From: Betaproteobacteria bacterium
Lineage (GTDB): Bacteria; Pseudomonadota; Gammaproteobacteria; Burkholderiales; Casimicrobiaceae
Direction: 5' to 3'
Length of the DNA stretch: 64,000 nt
Assembly (NCBI GenBank): GCA_016716425.1
Contig: JADJWJ010000022.1
Coordinates: forward strand, 124,001-188,000
Shown: in pieces, positions 21,308 through 29,623 of the stretch
Numbering within the stretch: position 1 is the stretch's first letter
Layout: the number at the start of each line of letters is the position of its first letter
The notes under the pieces: generated by a model
The model's input: the letters and a program-made list of their open reading frames with translations, nothing else
What the model was told of the DNA's origin: nothing
Databases searched by the model: none
Position numbers and translations under genes: made by a program

Positions 21308-23110
21308 CTACAGCGGCACCCGGATGCCGAGGGTGATGCCCCAGTAATCGCCGTCGTTCTTGCTGGCCGACGCGTTGCCCGACAGGAAGCCGGTGACCTT
21401 GCCGAAGTCGCGCGAGACGCCGACGTCGAACAGCCACCAGTTGTCGTCCTGCGCGAAGCCCGGCACCGTGTACCAGGTGGACAGCGTGTTGGGCTTGGCC
21501 GAGACCTGCTTGTCTTCCGCGTTGAAGTTGTACTCCCACGTCGCGCGCGCGAACGGGCGGAAGCCGGAGAAGTTGCCGGTCGCCTGCCAGCCCACGCTCG
21601 ACCACGTGAAGCTGTTCTCCTGCTGCCCGAACGTGAGCGCCGTACTGTCGTTGCCGTTCTCGCTGAACTGACGGACGATGATCTTTTCGTAGGTCAGCTT
21701 CGCGAACGGACCGTGGTCGACGTCGCGGAACTTGAACCAGTAGCCGCCGAGCAGCCGCCCGATCGTGTGGTAGCCGCGGGTGGAGCCGGTCTCGGAGCGC
21801 GTCGCCGGTCCGAGTACGATGTTCCGGGTGGTGGAAAAGTCGAGCGAGGCGAGGCCGAGCGTGGCGCCGACGTACCACGGCCCGCCGCCGTAGCCGGTGT
21901 AGGCGGTCAGCATCGGCTCGCGCAGCTTGAAGTCGCCCGTGCCGCCGCCGAAGTCGCCCTCGTACTCGGTGTACGAGAACTGCATGCCGGCGAGCAGCTT
22001 GTCCGAGAACACCATGTCGGCGCCGACCGAGATCGTGTTGAGGTCGCCGTTGCCCGAGAGGCTCGCGCCGAAGATGTCCGCGTTGCCGTAGTCGTACGCC
22101 GCCCACGTCTGGATCCGGCCGCCAGTGCCCGGCGCGTTGATCGCCGACATCATGCGGCCGTCCAGCGCCCGCCACGTCGCGCGCTCGACGTCGGCCGGCG
22201 CTTCTCCGAGTGCCGCCATCTGCTGCGGGCCGGTGATCATCGACTCCATCGCGTCGGCGAGGATCACGTAAGTGCCGGTGGTGGCGTGCTTCCCGTCCGC
22301 GAAGAAGTAGTTCATGTTCGCGTTGGGCGCCACGAGCGTCGACGAGTTGCACTGGAGGACGTCGCTCGTCGTGCACGCGGGGACGGTCACGTTGACCATG
22401 CCGAATCCCCCCGGCTGCGCGATGACCTCGTTCATCAGCTGGTACGCGTTGAACTGGATCACCTGCAGGTTCGCCTGCGTCATGGCCTGGTTCAGCGTCG
22501 AGTTGAAGAGCTGCGACAGCTGCGTCAGGCCGGCCTGTGCCGTCGGCCCGAAGGGTGCGGCCGCCGGCGACTTGCCGGCGTCGGGCAGGTTGAAGACGAT
22601 CACGTATTGCGCGCCCGCGGCCTTCAACTTTCCCACCGCCGTGGCGAGGTCGACCGCCGCCTGCGAGACGTTGGCCTGCAGCTGCGCCTGCGTGATCTGG
22701 CCGGTCGCGAACGCCGTGAACTGCTTGAACAGGTCGTTGCCGCCGCCGTCGATCTGATAGAGCGCCTTGGGATCGGCGAAGCCCTTCGACAGGTACAGGT
22801 TGACCTGCGCGTTGATCGACAGATCGGGCACGCCCGGCGGGAGGCCGCCCTGCGGCGCGTTCACCAGCGCGCCCCCCTGCGCGTAGCCGTTGCCGCCCTG
22901 GAACGACGGGGTCACCGTCAGCCCCCAGTTCTGCGCGACGTACATCGGTGACACGAGGCCGGGATTGGTCGTGAAGCGCGCGCCGTACTGGCCGGCGTCG
23001 AACAGGCTGTCGCCGAAAACGTAAGTGTTTGTAAATTGCGCGGACGCGGTGCCCGCGGAAAGCGCGAGGGCCAGCGCGCAGGCGACGTGCGTCGGACGGA
23101 ATTTCCGCAT
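21308..23110 (-). CDS. GDSL-lipase autotransporter (EstA-like esterase)
   Basis: A 600-residue protein secreted by the type V route. The signal peptide (ALALALSAGTASA|QF) is followed by the GDSL hydrolase: nucleophile Ser in FGDSLFDAG, block III GGGNDLF with the oxyanion Asn, and the catalytic Asp/His in FFADGKHATTGTY near residue 270. A linker near 300-330 leads to a C-terminal autotransporter beta-barrel with alternating aromatic strands (QTWAAYDYGNADIFG, FSYTEYEGDF, WYVGATLGLASLDF). It ends GITLGIRVPL rather than in the usual aromatic residue. ATG 23110 has GGAG about seven bases upstream; the longer frame to 23479 adds unrelated sequence. Known relatives are outer-membrane esterases with roles in lipid use or biofilms. 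Confidence 0.93.
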   Translation of the reverse strand: MRKFRPTHVACALALALSAGTASAQFTNTYVFGDSLFDAGQYGARFTTNPGLVSPMYVAQNWGLTVTPSFQGGNGYAQGGALVNAPQGGLPPGVPDLSINAQVNLYLSKGFADPKALYQIDGGGNDLFKQFTAFATGQITQAQLQANVSQAAVDLATAVGKLKAAGAQYVIVFNLPDAGKSPAAAPFGPTAQAGLTQLSQLFNSTLNQAMTQANLQVIQFNAYQLMNEVIAQPGGFGMVNVTVPACTTSDVLQCNSSTLVAPNANMNYFFADGKHATTGTYVILADAMESMITGPQQMAALGEAPADVERATWRALDGRMMSAINAPGTGGRIQTWAAYDYGNADIFGASLSGNGDLNTISVGADMVFSDKLLAGMQFSYTEYEGDFGGGTGDFKLREPMLTAYTGYGGGPWYVGATLGLASLDFSTTRNIVLGPATRSETGSTRGYHTIGRLLGGYWFKFRDVDHGPFAKLTYEKIIVRQFSENGNDSTALTFGQQENSFTWSSVGWQATGNFSGFRPFARATWEYNFNAEDKQVSAKPNTLSTWYTVPGFAQDDNWWLFDVGVSRDFGKVTGFLSGNASASKNDGDYWGITLGIRVPL

Positions 23111-23270
23111 GGTGGTTCTCCGTGATGGGTCGGATGCGATGCCTGCGCGGGCCGCTGCTGCGACTCGCGGCAACCCTGCAATTCTAGTGCAAAAGGCCCG
23201 GCCGCGTCTGCGGCGGTCAACGAACGGCCCCGCGGCGGCGTTGTCTATGCCATTGCCAGGAAAGGACGCC

Positions 23271-25454
23271 ATGGATCCCGTGCCCGCATCGAACCCGCGC
23301 CGCGCAGCCGCATTGTCCACCTGGCTCGCCTGCGGGCTCGCGGCCGCGCTCGCGTGGGCCGCGCCGGCCCGGGCCGACGACGACCTGCCCGGTCGGGTGG
23401 GACGCGTGGCCGACGTCGCGGGCGAGTTGTTCCTCTCGCCGCAGGACGCGCCGGACCAGTGGCAGGCGGTCGGCATCAACTATCCGGTCACGACCGGCGA
23501 CAACCTGTGGGCCGGCAACGACGCGCGGGCCGAGGTCGACTTCGGCGCCGGGCAGTTCCGGCTTGCCGGCGACACCAACCTGCACCTGTCGCGACTCGAC
23601 GATCGCCAGTTCGCGCTGTTCGTCGCGCAGGGCCGCGTCAGCGTGCGCGTGCGCTTCCTCGACCCGGGCGAGGTCGCGCGCATCGACACGCCGAACACGC
23701 AGGTCGTGCTGACGCGCCCCGGCTTCTATCGCGTCGACGTCTCCGGGGACCGCGGGCAGACGCGGCTCGTCGTGCGCGAGGGCGAGGCCAACGTGCTCAC
23801 GGCGGGTGCGCTGCAGCAGGTGCTGCCCGGGCAGACCGCGGTGGTCGACGGCGCCGATCCACAGTACGCGTCGGTGAGCAACGGCATCGGCACCGACGGC
23901 TTCGATGCATGGGCGGCCGCCCGCGACCGCCGGTACGAGCGCGGCCGCTCGGCGAGCTACGTTTCGCCGCAGATGGTCGGCGCGGCCGAACTCGACGCCT
24001 ACGGGTCGTGGTCGGAGGTCCCGCAGTACGGCGCGGTCTGGTACCCGAACGACGTGCCGTCGGGCTGGGCGCCCTACCAGAACGGCTACTGGACCGAGGT
24101 CGGCGCGTGGGGCCCGACGTGGGTCGACTATTCGCCGTGGGGCTACGCGCCGTTCCACTACGGCCGCTGGGTGTTCGTCGGCAGCCGCTGGGGCTGGTGC
24201 CCGGGCGCGTTCGTCGCGCGCCCGCTGTGGGCGCCGGCGATGGTCGCCTGGGCGGGCGGCCCGGGGTGGGGGCTGTCGCTGTCCGTCGGCGCGCCCGTGT
24301 GGGGCTGGACTCCGCTGGCCTGGGGCGAGCCGTACCGGCCGTGGTGGGGCCGCTGCTCGACCGGCTGCTGGGACCGGTACAACCGGCCGTACAACGTCAA
24401 CGTCAACGTCGTGCGCCCGAACAGCCCGCCGCCGACGCGGTACGTCAACTGGAACGCGCCGGGGGGCATGTCGGCGATGGCGGGCAACACGCTGATCGTG
24501 CGCAAGCCGGTGCGCGAGAATCTGGTCGCGGTGCCGGGCGGCGTCGCGGCGAATGCGCCGGTGATGGCGAGTGCGCCGCGGTTCAGCGCGGAGCCCGGGC
24601 GCGTTCCGACGAGGCGCGTGGGCGAAGGTGCGCCGCCGCCGGCGTCGACGTTCTATCCCGCCACCGCTCGCTCCCGCGGCATGGGCGTCGCACCGGGCAC
24701 CGCGCCGGTCAACACCGTGGTGCCGGCCGCACGCACGCGGACCGACGCTCCGGGGTCCGCGGTCGGCTCGCCGATGACCCGAACCACACCAGTGTCGCCG
24801 GGGGCGGGTTCCGGCTACGCCACGCCCGGCGCGACGTCGCCGCTGACGCGGGAGACGCGACCGGTCGCGCCGGCGGCGCAAGGCGCCGGTGGCGCACCGG
24901 GCGCGGCGATGGGCGTCGCCCGGCCGGCGACGGCCGGCAGCCCGCAGGGCCTCCCGGCCGCGTCGCCGCCGGCCGCCACGCCTCCGGCGCGGGCCACTAC
25001 GGGTGGGATGGCCGGGGCGGCACCGACCGCCTCCACGCCAAGGAAGGAGTCGCCGTCCGATTCGCGCACGTCGTACATGCGACCGGCGCCGACGGCGCCG
25101 AGGGCCGCGCCGGCGCAGCCGTCGGCCGGGCTCGGGCGCCAGCCGGTGCCGGCGCAGCCGTCGGCCGGACCCGGACGCCAGCCGGTGCCGGCGCCGTCGT
25201 CGGCCGGTGTCGGGCGACCGTCGGTACAGGCGCAGCCGCAACCCATTCCGATGAAGGTTCCGAACGCACCGCAGCAGCAGGCACCGATGGCGCGGACGCA
25301 GCCTGCACCGATGCAGGCGCCGCAAGCGGCGCCCGCGGCGCCGACGGTCCGCACGCCGCCGCCCGCCCCGACATCGGAGGCGCAGTCAAAGCCTGCGAGC
25401 GACGGCAGCATGAAGCGCCAGCGGGGGGAAGGCGCGAACCCGGACCGGCGGTAG
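23271..25454 (+). CDS. FecR-domain / DUF6600-like exported protein
   Basis: A 727-residue exported protein of unknown function. The N-terminal signal region (LACGLAAALAWAAPARADDD) is followed by a FecR-type domain near residues 40-200 (RIDTPNTQVVLTRPGFYRVDV, LVVREGEANVL, VLPGQTAVV). A tryptophan/tyrosine-rich module with repeated Y-x-x-G-x-W units follows (GWAPYQNGYWTEVGAWGPTW, APFHYGRWVFVGSRWGW), as in DUF6600 proteins. The C-terminal third is proline/alanine-rich low complexity with a three-unit 13-residue repeat. ATG 23271 sits behind AGGAAAGGA. It is transcribed divergently from the GDSL autotransporter gene. FecR domains elsewhere act in envelope signalling, but no sigma factor or TonB receptor is nearby. 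Confidence 0.85.
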   Translation: MDPVPASNPRRAAALSTWLACGLAAALAWAAPARADDDLPGRVGRVADVAGELFLSPQDAPDQWQAVGINYPVTTGDNLWAGNDARAEVDFGAGQFRLAGDTNLHLSRLDDRQFALFVAQGRVSVRVRFLDPGEVARIDTPNTQVVLTRPGFYRVDVSGDRGQTRLVVREGEANVLTAGALQQVLPGQTAVVDGADPQYASVSNGIGTDGFDAWAAARDRRYERGRSASYVSPQMVGAAELDAYGSWSEVPQYGAVWYPNDVPSGWAPYQNGYWTEVGAWGPTWVDYSPWGYAPFHYGRWVFVGSRWGWCPGAFVARPLWAPAMVAWAGGPGWGLSLSVGAPVWGWTPLAWGEPYRPWWGRCSTGCWDRYNRPYNVNVNVVRPNSPPPTRYVNWNAPGGMSAMAGNTLIVRKPVRENLVAVPGGVAANAPVMASAPRFSAEPGRVPTRRVGEGAPPPASTFYPATARSRGMGVAPGTAPVNTVVPAARTRTDAPGSAVGSPMTRTTPVSPGAGSGYATPGATSPLTRETRPVAPAAQGAGGAPGAAMGVARPATAGSPQGLPAASPPAATPPARATTGGMAGAAPTASTPRKESPSDSRTSYMRPAPTAPRAAPAQPSAGLGRQPVPAQPSAGPGRQPVPAPSSAGVGRPSVQAQPQPIPMKVPNAPQQQAPMARTQPAPMQAPQAAPAAPTVRTPPPAPTSEAQSKPASDGSMKRQRGEGANPDRR
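25113..25229 (+). repeat. Three tandem 39-bp repeats inside the FecR-domain gene
   Basis: Units start at 25113, 25152 and 25191 and keep the reading frame, each encoding a variant of QPSAGxGRQPVPA. The first two are nearly identical and the third has diverged (PSSAGVGRPSVQA). Unit number may vary by slippage between strains. Confidence 0.8.
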
Positions 25455-25585
25455 CCGGGGGTTATGCCCCGCGACTCGAGGTCGGGGCCGGACTCGGGGT
25501 GACGAGGTCCGGACCCTCGTCGTGCGCAGGCCACGCCCCCGCGCACGTTGCCGGCGCATCGACGCGCTGCCCCGGCCGGTGCGGG

Positions 25586-26008
25586 CTATTGCACCAGCGC
25601 GAGCCGCTTGCCGCCGTCGACGAGCTTCACGCGCTCGCCTTCCCTGACCGTAGGCTGGCTGCTGTACGTGAACGTGCGCACGTTGCCGCCGTCCATCCTG
25701 ATGGCGACGTTCCACGTGGTCTTCTTCTTGACGTTCTTCTCGACCTGATGGCCCGCGTAGGCGCCGGCGCCGGCCCCCGCGATCGTCGCGACCGTGTTGC
25801 CGCGGCCGCTGCCGATCTGATGGCCGAGCACGCCGCCGACGACCCCGCCGGCGACCATGCCGACACCCGACCCCTCGCCCTTCTGCTCGACGGCGCGGAT
25901 CGACTGCACGACCCCGCAGTCGGCGCACGTCGCCTGCGCGGCGGCGCCCCCTGCGAACCCGTACGCCATCACCGCGCACATCGCCATCGCTGCCACGCTG
26001 CGTTTCAT
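25586..26008 (-). CDS. Glycine-zipper 2TM-domain protein
   Basis: A 140-residue exported protein. The signal peptide (AVMAYGFAGGAAAQA) is followed by CADCG and a glycine-zipper segment GMVAGGVVGGVLGHQIGSGRGNTVATIAGAGAGAYAGHQVE, the two-helix motif of SlyB/Rick-17-kDa-type envelope proteins. A basic stretch VEKNVKKKTTW and a small beta domain complete it. The lipobox is unclear: Cys28 comes four residues after a plausible cleavage site and is not at +1. GAGGAG precedes the start by about eight bases. An 8-bp hairpin at 26032-26051 separates it from phaC upstream in the same direction. It is probably an outer-membrane or periplasmic structural protein. Confidence 0.88.
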   Translation of the reverse strand: MKRSVAAMAMCAVMAYGFAGGAAAQATCADCGVVQSIRAVEQKGEGSGVGMVAGGVVGGVLGHQIGSGRGNTVATIAGAGAGAYAGHQVEKNVKKKTTWNVAIRMDGGNVRTFTYSSQPTVREGERVKLVDGGKRLALVQ

Positions 26009-26031
26009 CGTCGCGCTCCTCGTCTCACGGC

Positions 26032-26051
26032 GTGACGCCGGAAGGCGTCAC
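26032..26051 (-). other. Hairpin between phaC and the glycine-zipper gene
   Basis: GTGACGCC and GGCGTCAC form a perfect 8-bp stem with a 4-base loop just around the phaC stop codon. There is no T-run on either side, so it may be a processing or attenuation stem rather than a full terminator. Confidence 0.45.
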
Positions 26052-27853
26052 CGGCCGTCCGCCCGGATCCGGGCGTAGGTGCCCGGCGCCGGCTCGATCA
26101 CCTTGAGCTTGCCCTTGCCCGGCACGCGCGCGGGCACCTCGCGGCCGAGGAACGGCGTCAGCCAGCGACGCCAGTCCGTCCACCACGAGCCCTCGTTCTG
26201 CGTCGCGCCCGCGAACCACGCGTCCGCCGTGTCGGGCAGCTTCTCGCTGGTCCAGTAGCCATACTTGTTCGCCGCGGGCGGATTGATCATGCCCGCGATG
26301 TGCCCCGAGCCCGACAGCACGAAGCGGGATTTGCCCTTGAGGATCTGGGTGGTCTCGTACGTCGTCCGCCACGGTGCGATGTGGTCCTCGATCGCCGAGA
26401 CGCAGTACGCCGGCGTGGTCACCCTGGTGACGTCGATGGGAACGCCGGCCAGCGTCAGCGCGCCGGGCTCGCGCAGCGCGTTGCGCATGTACATGTTGCG
26501 CAGGTAATAGCTGTGCATCGCCGCCGGCATCCGCGTCGAGTCGGAGTTCCAGTACAGCAGGTCGAACGGGAACGGGTCCTTGCCCAGCAGGTAGTTGTTG
26601 ACGACGAACGACCAGATCAGGTCGTTGGCGCGCAGCATGTTGAAGGTCGTCGCCATCTCGCTGCCCTCGAGGTAGCCGCGCTCGTTCATCTTCTTCTCGA
26701 GGCTCGCGACCTGGCCCTCGTCGATGAACACCTCGAGTTCGCCGGCGGCGGTGAAGTCCACCAGCGCGGTCATGAACGTCGCGCTGGCGATCCGCTTCTC
26801 CTTCTTCGCCGCGAGGTACGCGAGCGTGGCGGCGAGCAGCGTGCCGCCGAGGCAGTAGCCGATCACGTTCGCGTCGGTCTCGCCGGTGGCCTTTTCGACC
26901 GCGTCGAGCGCGGCCAGCGTTCCTTCGGTCAGGTAATCCTCGAAGTTCTTGTGGGCGAGCCGCTCGTCGGGATTGACCCACGAGATCACGAACACCGTGA
27001 GGCCTTCGGCGACCGCCCACCGGACGAACGAGTTCTTCTCGCGCAGGTCGAGGATGTAGTACTTGTTGATCCACGGCGGGATGATGAGCAGCGGGCGCTT
27101 CCAGGCCTTCTTCGTCGACGGCTCGTACTGGATCAGCTGCATCAGCTCGTTCTGGAAGACGACCTTGCCCGGCGTGGTCGCGATGTTGACGCCCAACTCG
27201 AACGCCTTCGCGTCGGTCATCGATATCTTGAGCTGGCCGCCGCCGCGCTCGATGTCGTCGAGCAGGTTGTGCAGGCCGCGGACGAGGTTCTGCCCGCCGG
27301 TCGCGACGGTTTCGCGGAACACCTCGGGGTTGGTCAGCGCGAAGTTCGACGGCGCCAGCGCATCGATGTACTGGCGCGTGAAGAAGTCGACCTTCTTCTT
27401 CGTGTGGTCGTCGAGCCCCTCGACCTTGGCGACCTGCTCGTGCAGCCAGCGCGCGGCGATCAGGTAGCTCTGCTTGACGTAATCGAACAGGAAGTGGTCC
27501 TGCCAGTCCTCGTGCTTGAAGCGCTTGTCGCCCTGCGCCGGGACCGCCACCGGCTCGGCCGGCGCACCCAGCATCCGCATCATCGAGCCCTGCCACAGGC
27601 TCATGTACTCCCACCAGAGGTTCATGTGGGACTCGGCGAGCCGCGCCGGGTTGGAGAGCATCTGCGCGGCGAGTTCCATGAACGCCTTGCCGAGCCCGAG
27701 CTCGTCGGTCGGCAGCGGCGAGCCGGACTTGGCGTTGCGCGCGGCGAAATCGCCGATGACCTTGGCGCTCTTCTCGGCCGCGGAGGCGAGCGACTCGGCC
27801 AGCGCTACGGGGTCGACCTTGGGGGGCGTTTCGTCGGTGGCGGGTGTGGACAT
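26048..27853 (-). CDS. phaC: Class I poly(3-hydroxyalkanoate) synthase
   Basis: Polymerises 3-hydroxyacyl-CoA into PHA storage granules. At 601 residues it has class I length. The lipase-like box GYCLGG holds nucleophile Cys334; catalytic Asp and His are in AIEDHIAPW and SGSGHIAG. Other family blocks are PLLIIPPWINKYYILDL, FVISWVNP and NDLIWSFVVNNYLLG. ATG 27853 has GAGG seven bases upstream. It is only 34 bases downstream of an MBL-fold hydrolase gene in the same direction. phaA/phaB are not visible here, although a thiolase lies at 31.9 kb on the other strand. Confidence 0.97.
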   Translation of the reverse strand: MSTPATDETPPKVDPVALAESLASAAEKSAKVIGDFAARNAKSGSPLPTDELGLGKAFMELAAQMLSNPARLAESHMNLWWEYMSLWQGSMMRMLGAPAEPVAVPAQGDKRFKHEDWQDHFLFDYVKQSYLIAARWLHEQVAKVEGLDDHTKKKVDFFTRQYIDALAPSNFALTNPEVFRETVATGGQNLVRGLHNLLDDIERGGGQLKISMTDAKAFELGVNIATTPGKVVFQNELMQLIQYEPSTKKAWKRPLLIIPPWINKYYILDLREKNSFVRWAVAEGLTVFVISWVNPDERLAHKNFEDYLTEGTLAALDAVEKATGETDANVIGYCLGGTLLAATLAYLAAKKEKRIASATFMTALVDFTAAGELEVFIDEGQVASLEKKMNERGYLEGSEMATTFNMLRANDLIWSFVVNNYLLGKDPFPFDLLYWNSDSTRMPAAMHSYYLRNMYMRNALREPGALTLAGVPIDVTRVTTPAYCVSAIEDHIAPWRTTYETTQILKGKSRFVLSGSGHIAGMINPPAANKYGYWTSEKLPDTADAWFAGATQNEGSWWTDWRRWLTPFLGREVPARVPGKGKLKVIEPAPGTYARIRADGR

Positions 27854-27887
27854 CGGGTGCCTCTTCGTTGTCGTGGAGCTTCGCGCG

Positions 27888-28832
27888 TTACGCGGCGTAG
27901 CGGATCGCGCCGTCGTCCGCGATGGTGCGGCGCGCGCGGCCGCGCCGCCACAGGTGGTTGAGGTGCGCGATGGTCTCGCCCATCGCGAAGTAGCTCTGCT
28001 GCAGGTCGAGCGTACGCCGGAACAGCACCGGAATCATCTGTGCCGCAGTCACCGGAGCGTGCGCCGCCGCCATCGCTTCGGCGAGCTCGGCGAGCCGCGC
28101 ATCGTGGTGCGCACGCAGCTGCGCGATCCGCAGCGGGATGCCGCGGAACGGCAGGCCGTGCGACGGCAGCACCAGCGACGACGGCGGCAGGTCCTCGTAC
28201 GCGGTCAGCGAGTGGAGGAAGCGCCCGAGCGGATCGCCTTCCGCATCGGACGGCCAGACGCTCACGTTGGTGCTGATCCTGGGCAGCAGCATGTCGCCGG
28301 AGACGAGCACGTTGTGCGCGGGCGCGAACAGCGACGCGTGCTCCGACGAGTGGCCGTGGCCGACGATCGTGCGCCACGCGGTGCCGCCGGCGCGGATCTC
28401 GTCGCCGGCGAACAGCCGGTGGTAGTTCGGCGGTGCGACCGGCACGCCGCGCCGGTAGGTGTTGCCGCGCGCCGCGATCCGGTCCACGTCGGCGGCGGCC
28501 ATCCCGTGCGCGCGGAACAGCGCGCAGGTGTCCGCCGGCGCGTGCGCCGCCCGCTCGTCGACGATCGCGTGCGCGGCCAGGAACTCGCCGTGCGTCATCG
28601 TGACCGTGCAGCCGAAGCGCTCCGCCAGCCACGCGGCGTTGCCGAGGTGGTCCGGGTGGCAGTGCGTGGCGACGATCCGGACCAGCGGGCGGCCGCCGAG
28701 CGTGCCCGCGAAGTGACGCTCCCAGAGCGCACGCGTCTCCGCGTTGGCGTAGCCGCAGTCGATCAGCGTGAAGCCGTCGCCTTCCGCGAGCAGCCACAGG
28801 TTGATGTGGTCGAGCGCGAACGGCAGCGGCAT
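27888..28832 (-). CDS. MBL-fold metallo-hydrolase, start codon region damaged
   Basis: Metallo-beta-lactamase-fold hydrolase of 314 residues from the first available start. Zinc ligands are in THCHPDHLGN (HxHxDH), GHGHSSEHASLF and SGDMLLP, with an LPSHG block later. Related glyoxalase II-like proteins are often linked to acyl-CoA or PHA metabolism, but the substrate is unknown. In-frame sequence upstream of ATG 28832 reads LDYPLAAPPAPG...VAPGILWLR, which continues the family N-terminus, yet contains no ATG, GTG or TTG. The true start therefore appears lost, mutated or misassembled next to the repeat block beginning near 28.9 kb. Confidence 0.88.
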   Translation of the reverse strand: MPLPFALDHINLWLLAEGDGFTLIDCGYANAETRALWERHFAGTLGGRPLVRIVATHCHPDHLGNAAWLAERFGCTVTMTHGEFLAAHAIVDERAAHAPADTCALFRAHGMAAADVDRIAARGNTYRRGVPVAPPNYHRLFAGDEIRAGGTAWRTIVGHGHSSEHASLFAPAHNVLVSGDMLLPRISTNVSVWPSDAEGDPLGRFLHSLTAYEDLPPSSLVLPSHGLPFRGIPLRIAQLRAHHDARLAELAEAMAAAHAPVTAAQMIPVLFRRTLDLQQSYFAMGETIAHLNHLWRRGRARRTIADDGAIRYAA

Positions 28833-28959
28833 GCGCAGCCACAGGATTCCCGGCGCGACCGGCAGCGCGACCCCGGGGGCGGGCGGCGCGGCCAGCGGGT
28901 AGTCGAGGACGGCCGGGTGCGGCCGTACCGAAGCCGTCCTGAGGGGGACCGGCCCCGGC

Positions 28960-29300
28960 GCGGCAGGCCGGGCGGAACGGCGGCGAGGGCCCGGCGGCCC
29001 CCGCGCGGGGGCGCGCGGCGGCGGGCCGCCCCGCGGCCGGGCCGCCCCGCGCGCGAGGGAGGCGGGGGGGGGCGCGGGAGCGCGCGGCGGGGGGCGTGTC
29101 AGTCAGTCCCGAGGGCCGTCCCGAGGGACTGCCCTGCCACGGCCTCCTTGACAGGCACGATGCGCGAACGGCGGCGTGTCGGCCGTCACCCGCGCGCGCG
29201 GACGCGCTCTGCGAGCCTGGGCTTCGCCCCGCGCGCGGGGGGGGCTGGGGGGCAGCGGGCGCGGCGGGCGGGGGGGGCGGGGGGGGTTTCATCCCAGTCC
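28960..29300. repeat. Extreme G/C low-complexity tract with repeat copy B1
   Basis: Homopolymer-rich G/C sequence (runs of 6-8 G and many CGCG units) with no gene. Within it, about 29096-29225 is a copy of the dispersed repeat also found at 2.3 kb and immediately downstream, with GGGCCGTCCCGAGG, CCACGGCC, TTGACAGGC, GATGCGCGAACGGC and GCGAGCCTGGGCTTC in the same order. The composition suggests possible consensus errors in this stretch. Confidence 0.6.
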
Positions 29301-29304
29301 CGGA

Positions 29305-29545
29305 AGGGCCGTCCCGAGGACGCGCGCCACGGCCCTTGACAGGCGCGATGCGCGAACGGCGGCGTGTGGGTGGTCCCGGGGGCGCGGGGTAGCGCTCTGC
29401 GAGCCTGGGCTTCCCTGCAGGCGCGCCTTCGCTGGCAAGCGAAGGCTGTCGAGCGGCCCGGAGCATGCCCGGAAACCCGACTCGCCCCCCCGCGCGAGGG
29501 TGGCTTGGGGCAGCGAGCGCAGCGAGCGTGGGGATCGTCTCATGC
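29305..29545. repeat. Dispersed repeat, copy B2
   Basis: A second tandem-like copy: CCGTCCCGAGGACG, CCACGGCCCTTGACAGG, GATGCGCGAACGGCGGCGTGT, then GAGCCTGGGCTTCCCTG, GCGCGCCTTCGCTGGCAAGC, GAGCGGCCCGGAGCATG and GGGGCAGCGAGCGC. The second half matches copy A around 2440-2570 closely; the first half matches B1. The 22-bp palindrome of copy A is imperfect here. Frames across it are not supported as genes. Confidence 0.7.
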
Positions 29546-29623
29546 GGTGCCTCGGCAAACCATTATGGTATCGTGGCCGGCCCGCCCGCCCCGCGGATCC
29601 GTTACATCCGTCGCCGCGATCCC

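Noticed and set aside
25113..25229. Regularly spaced repeats considered as a CRISPR array
   Set aside because: Units are directly adjacent without spacers, are in frame within a coding region and there are no cas genes.
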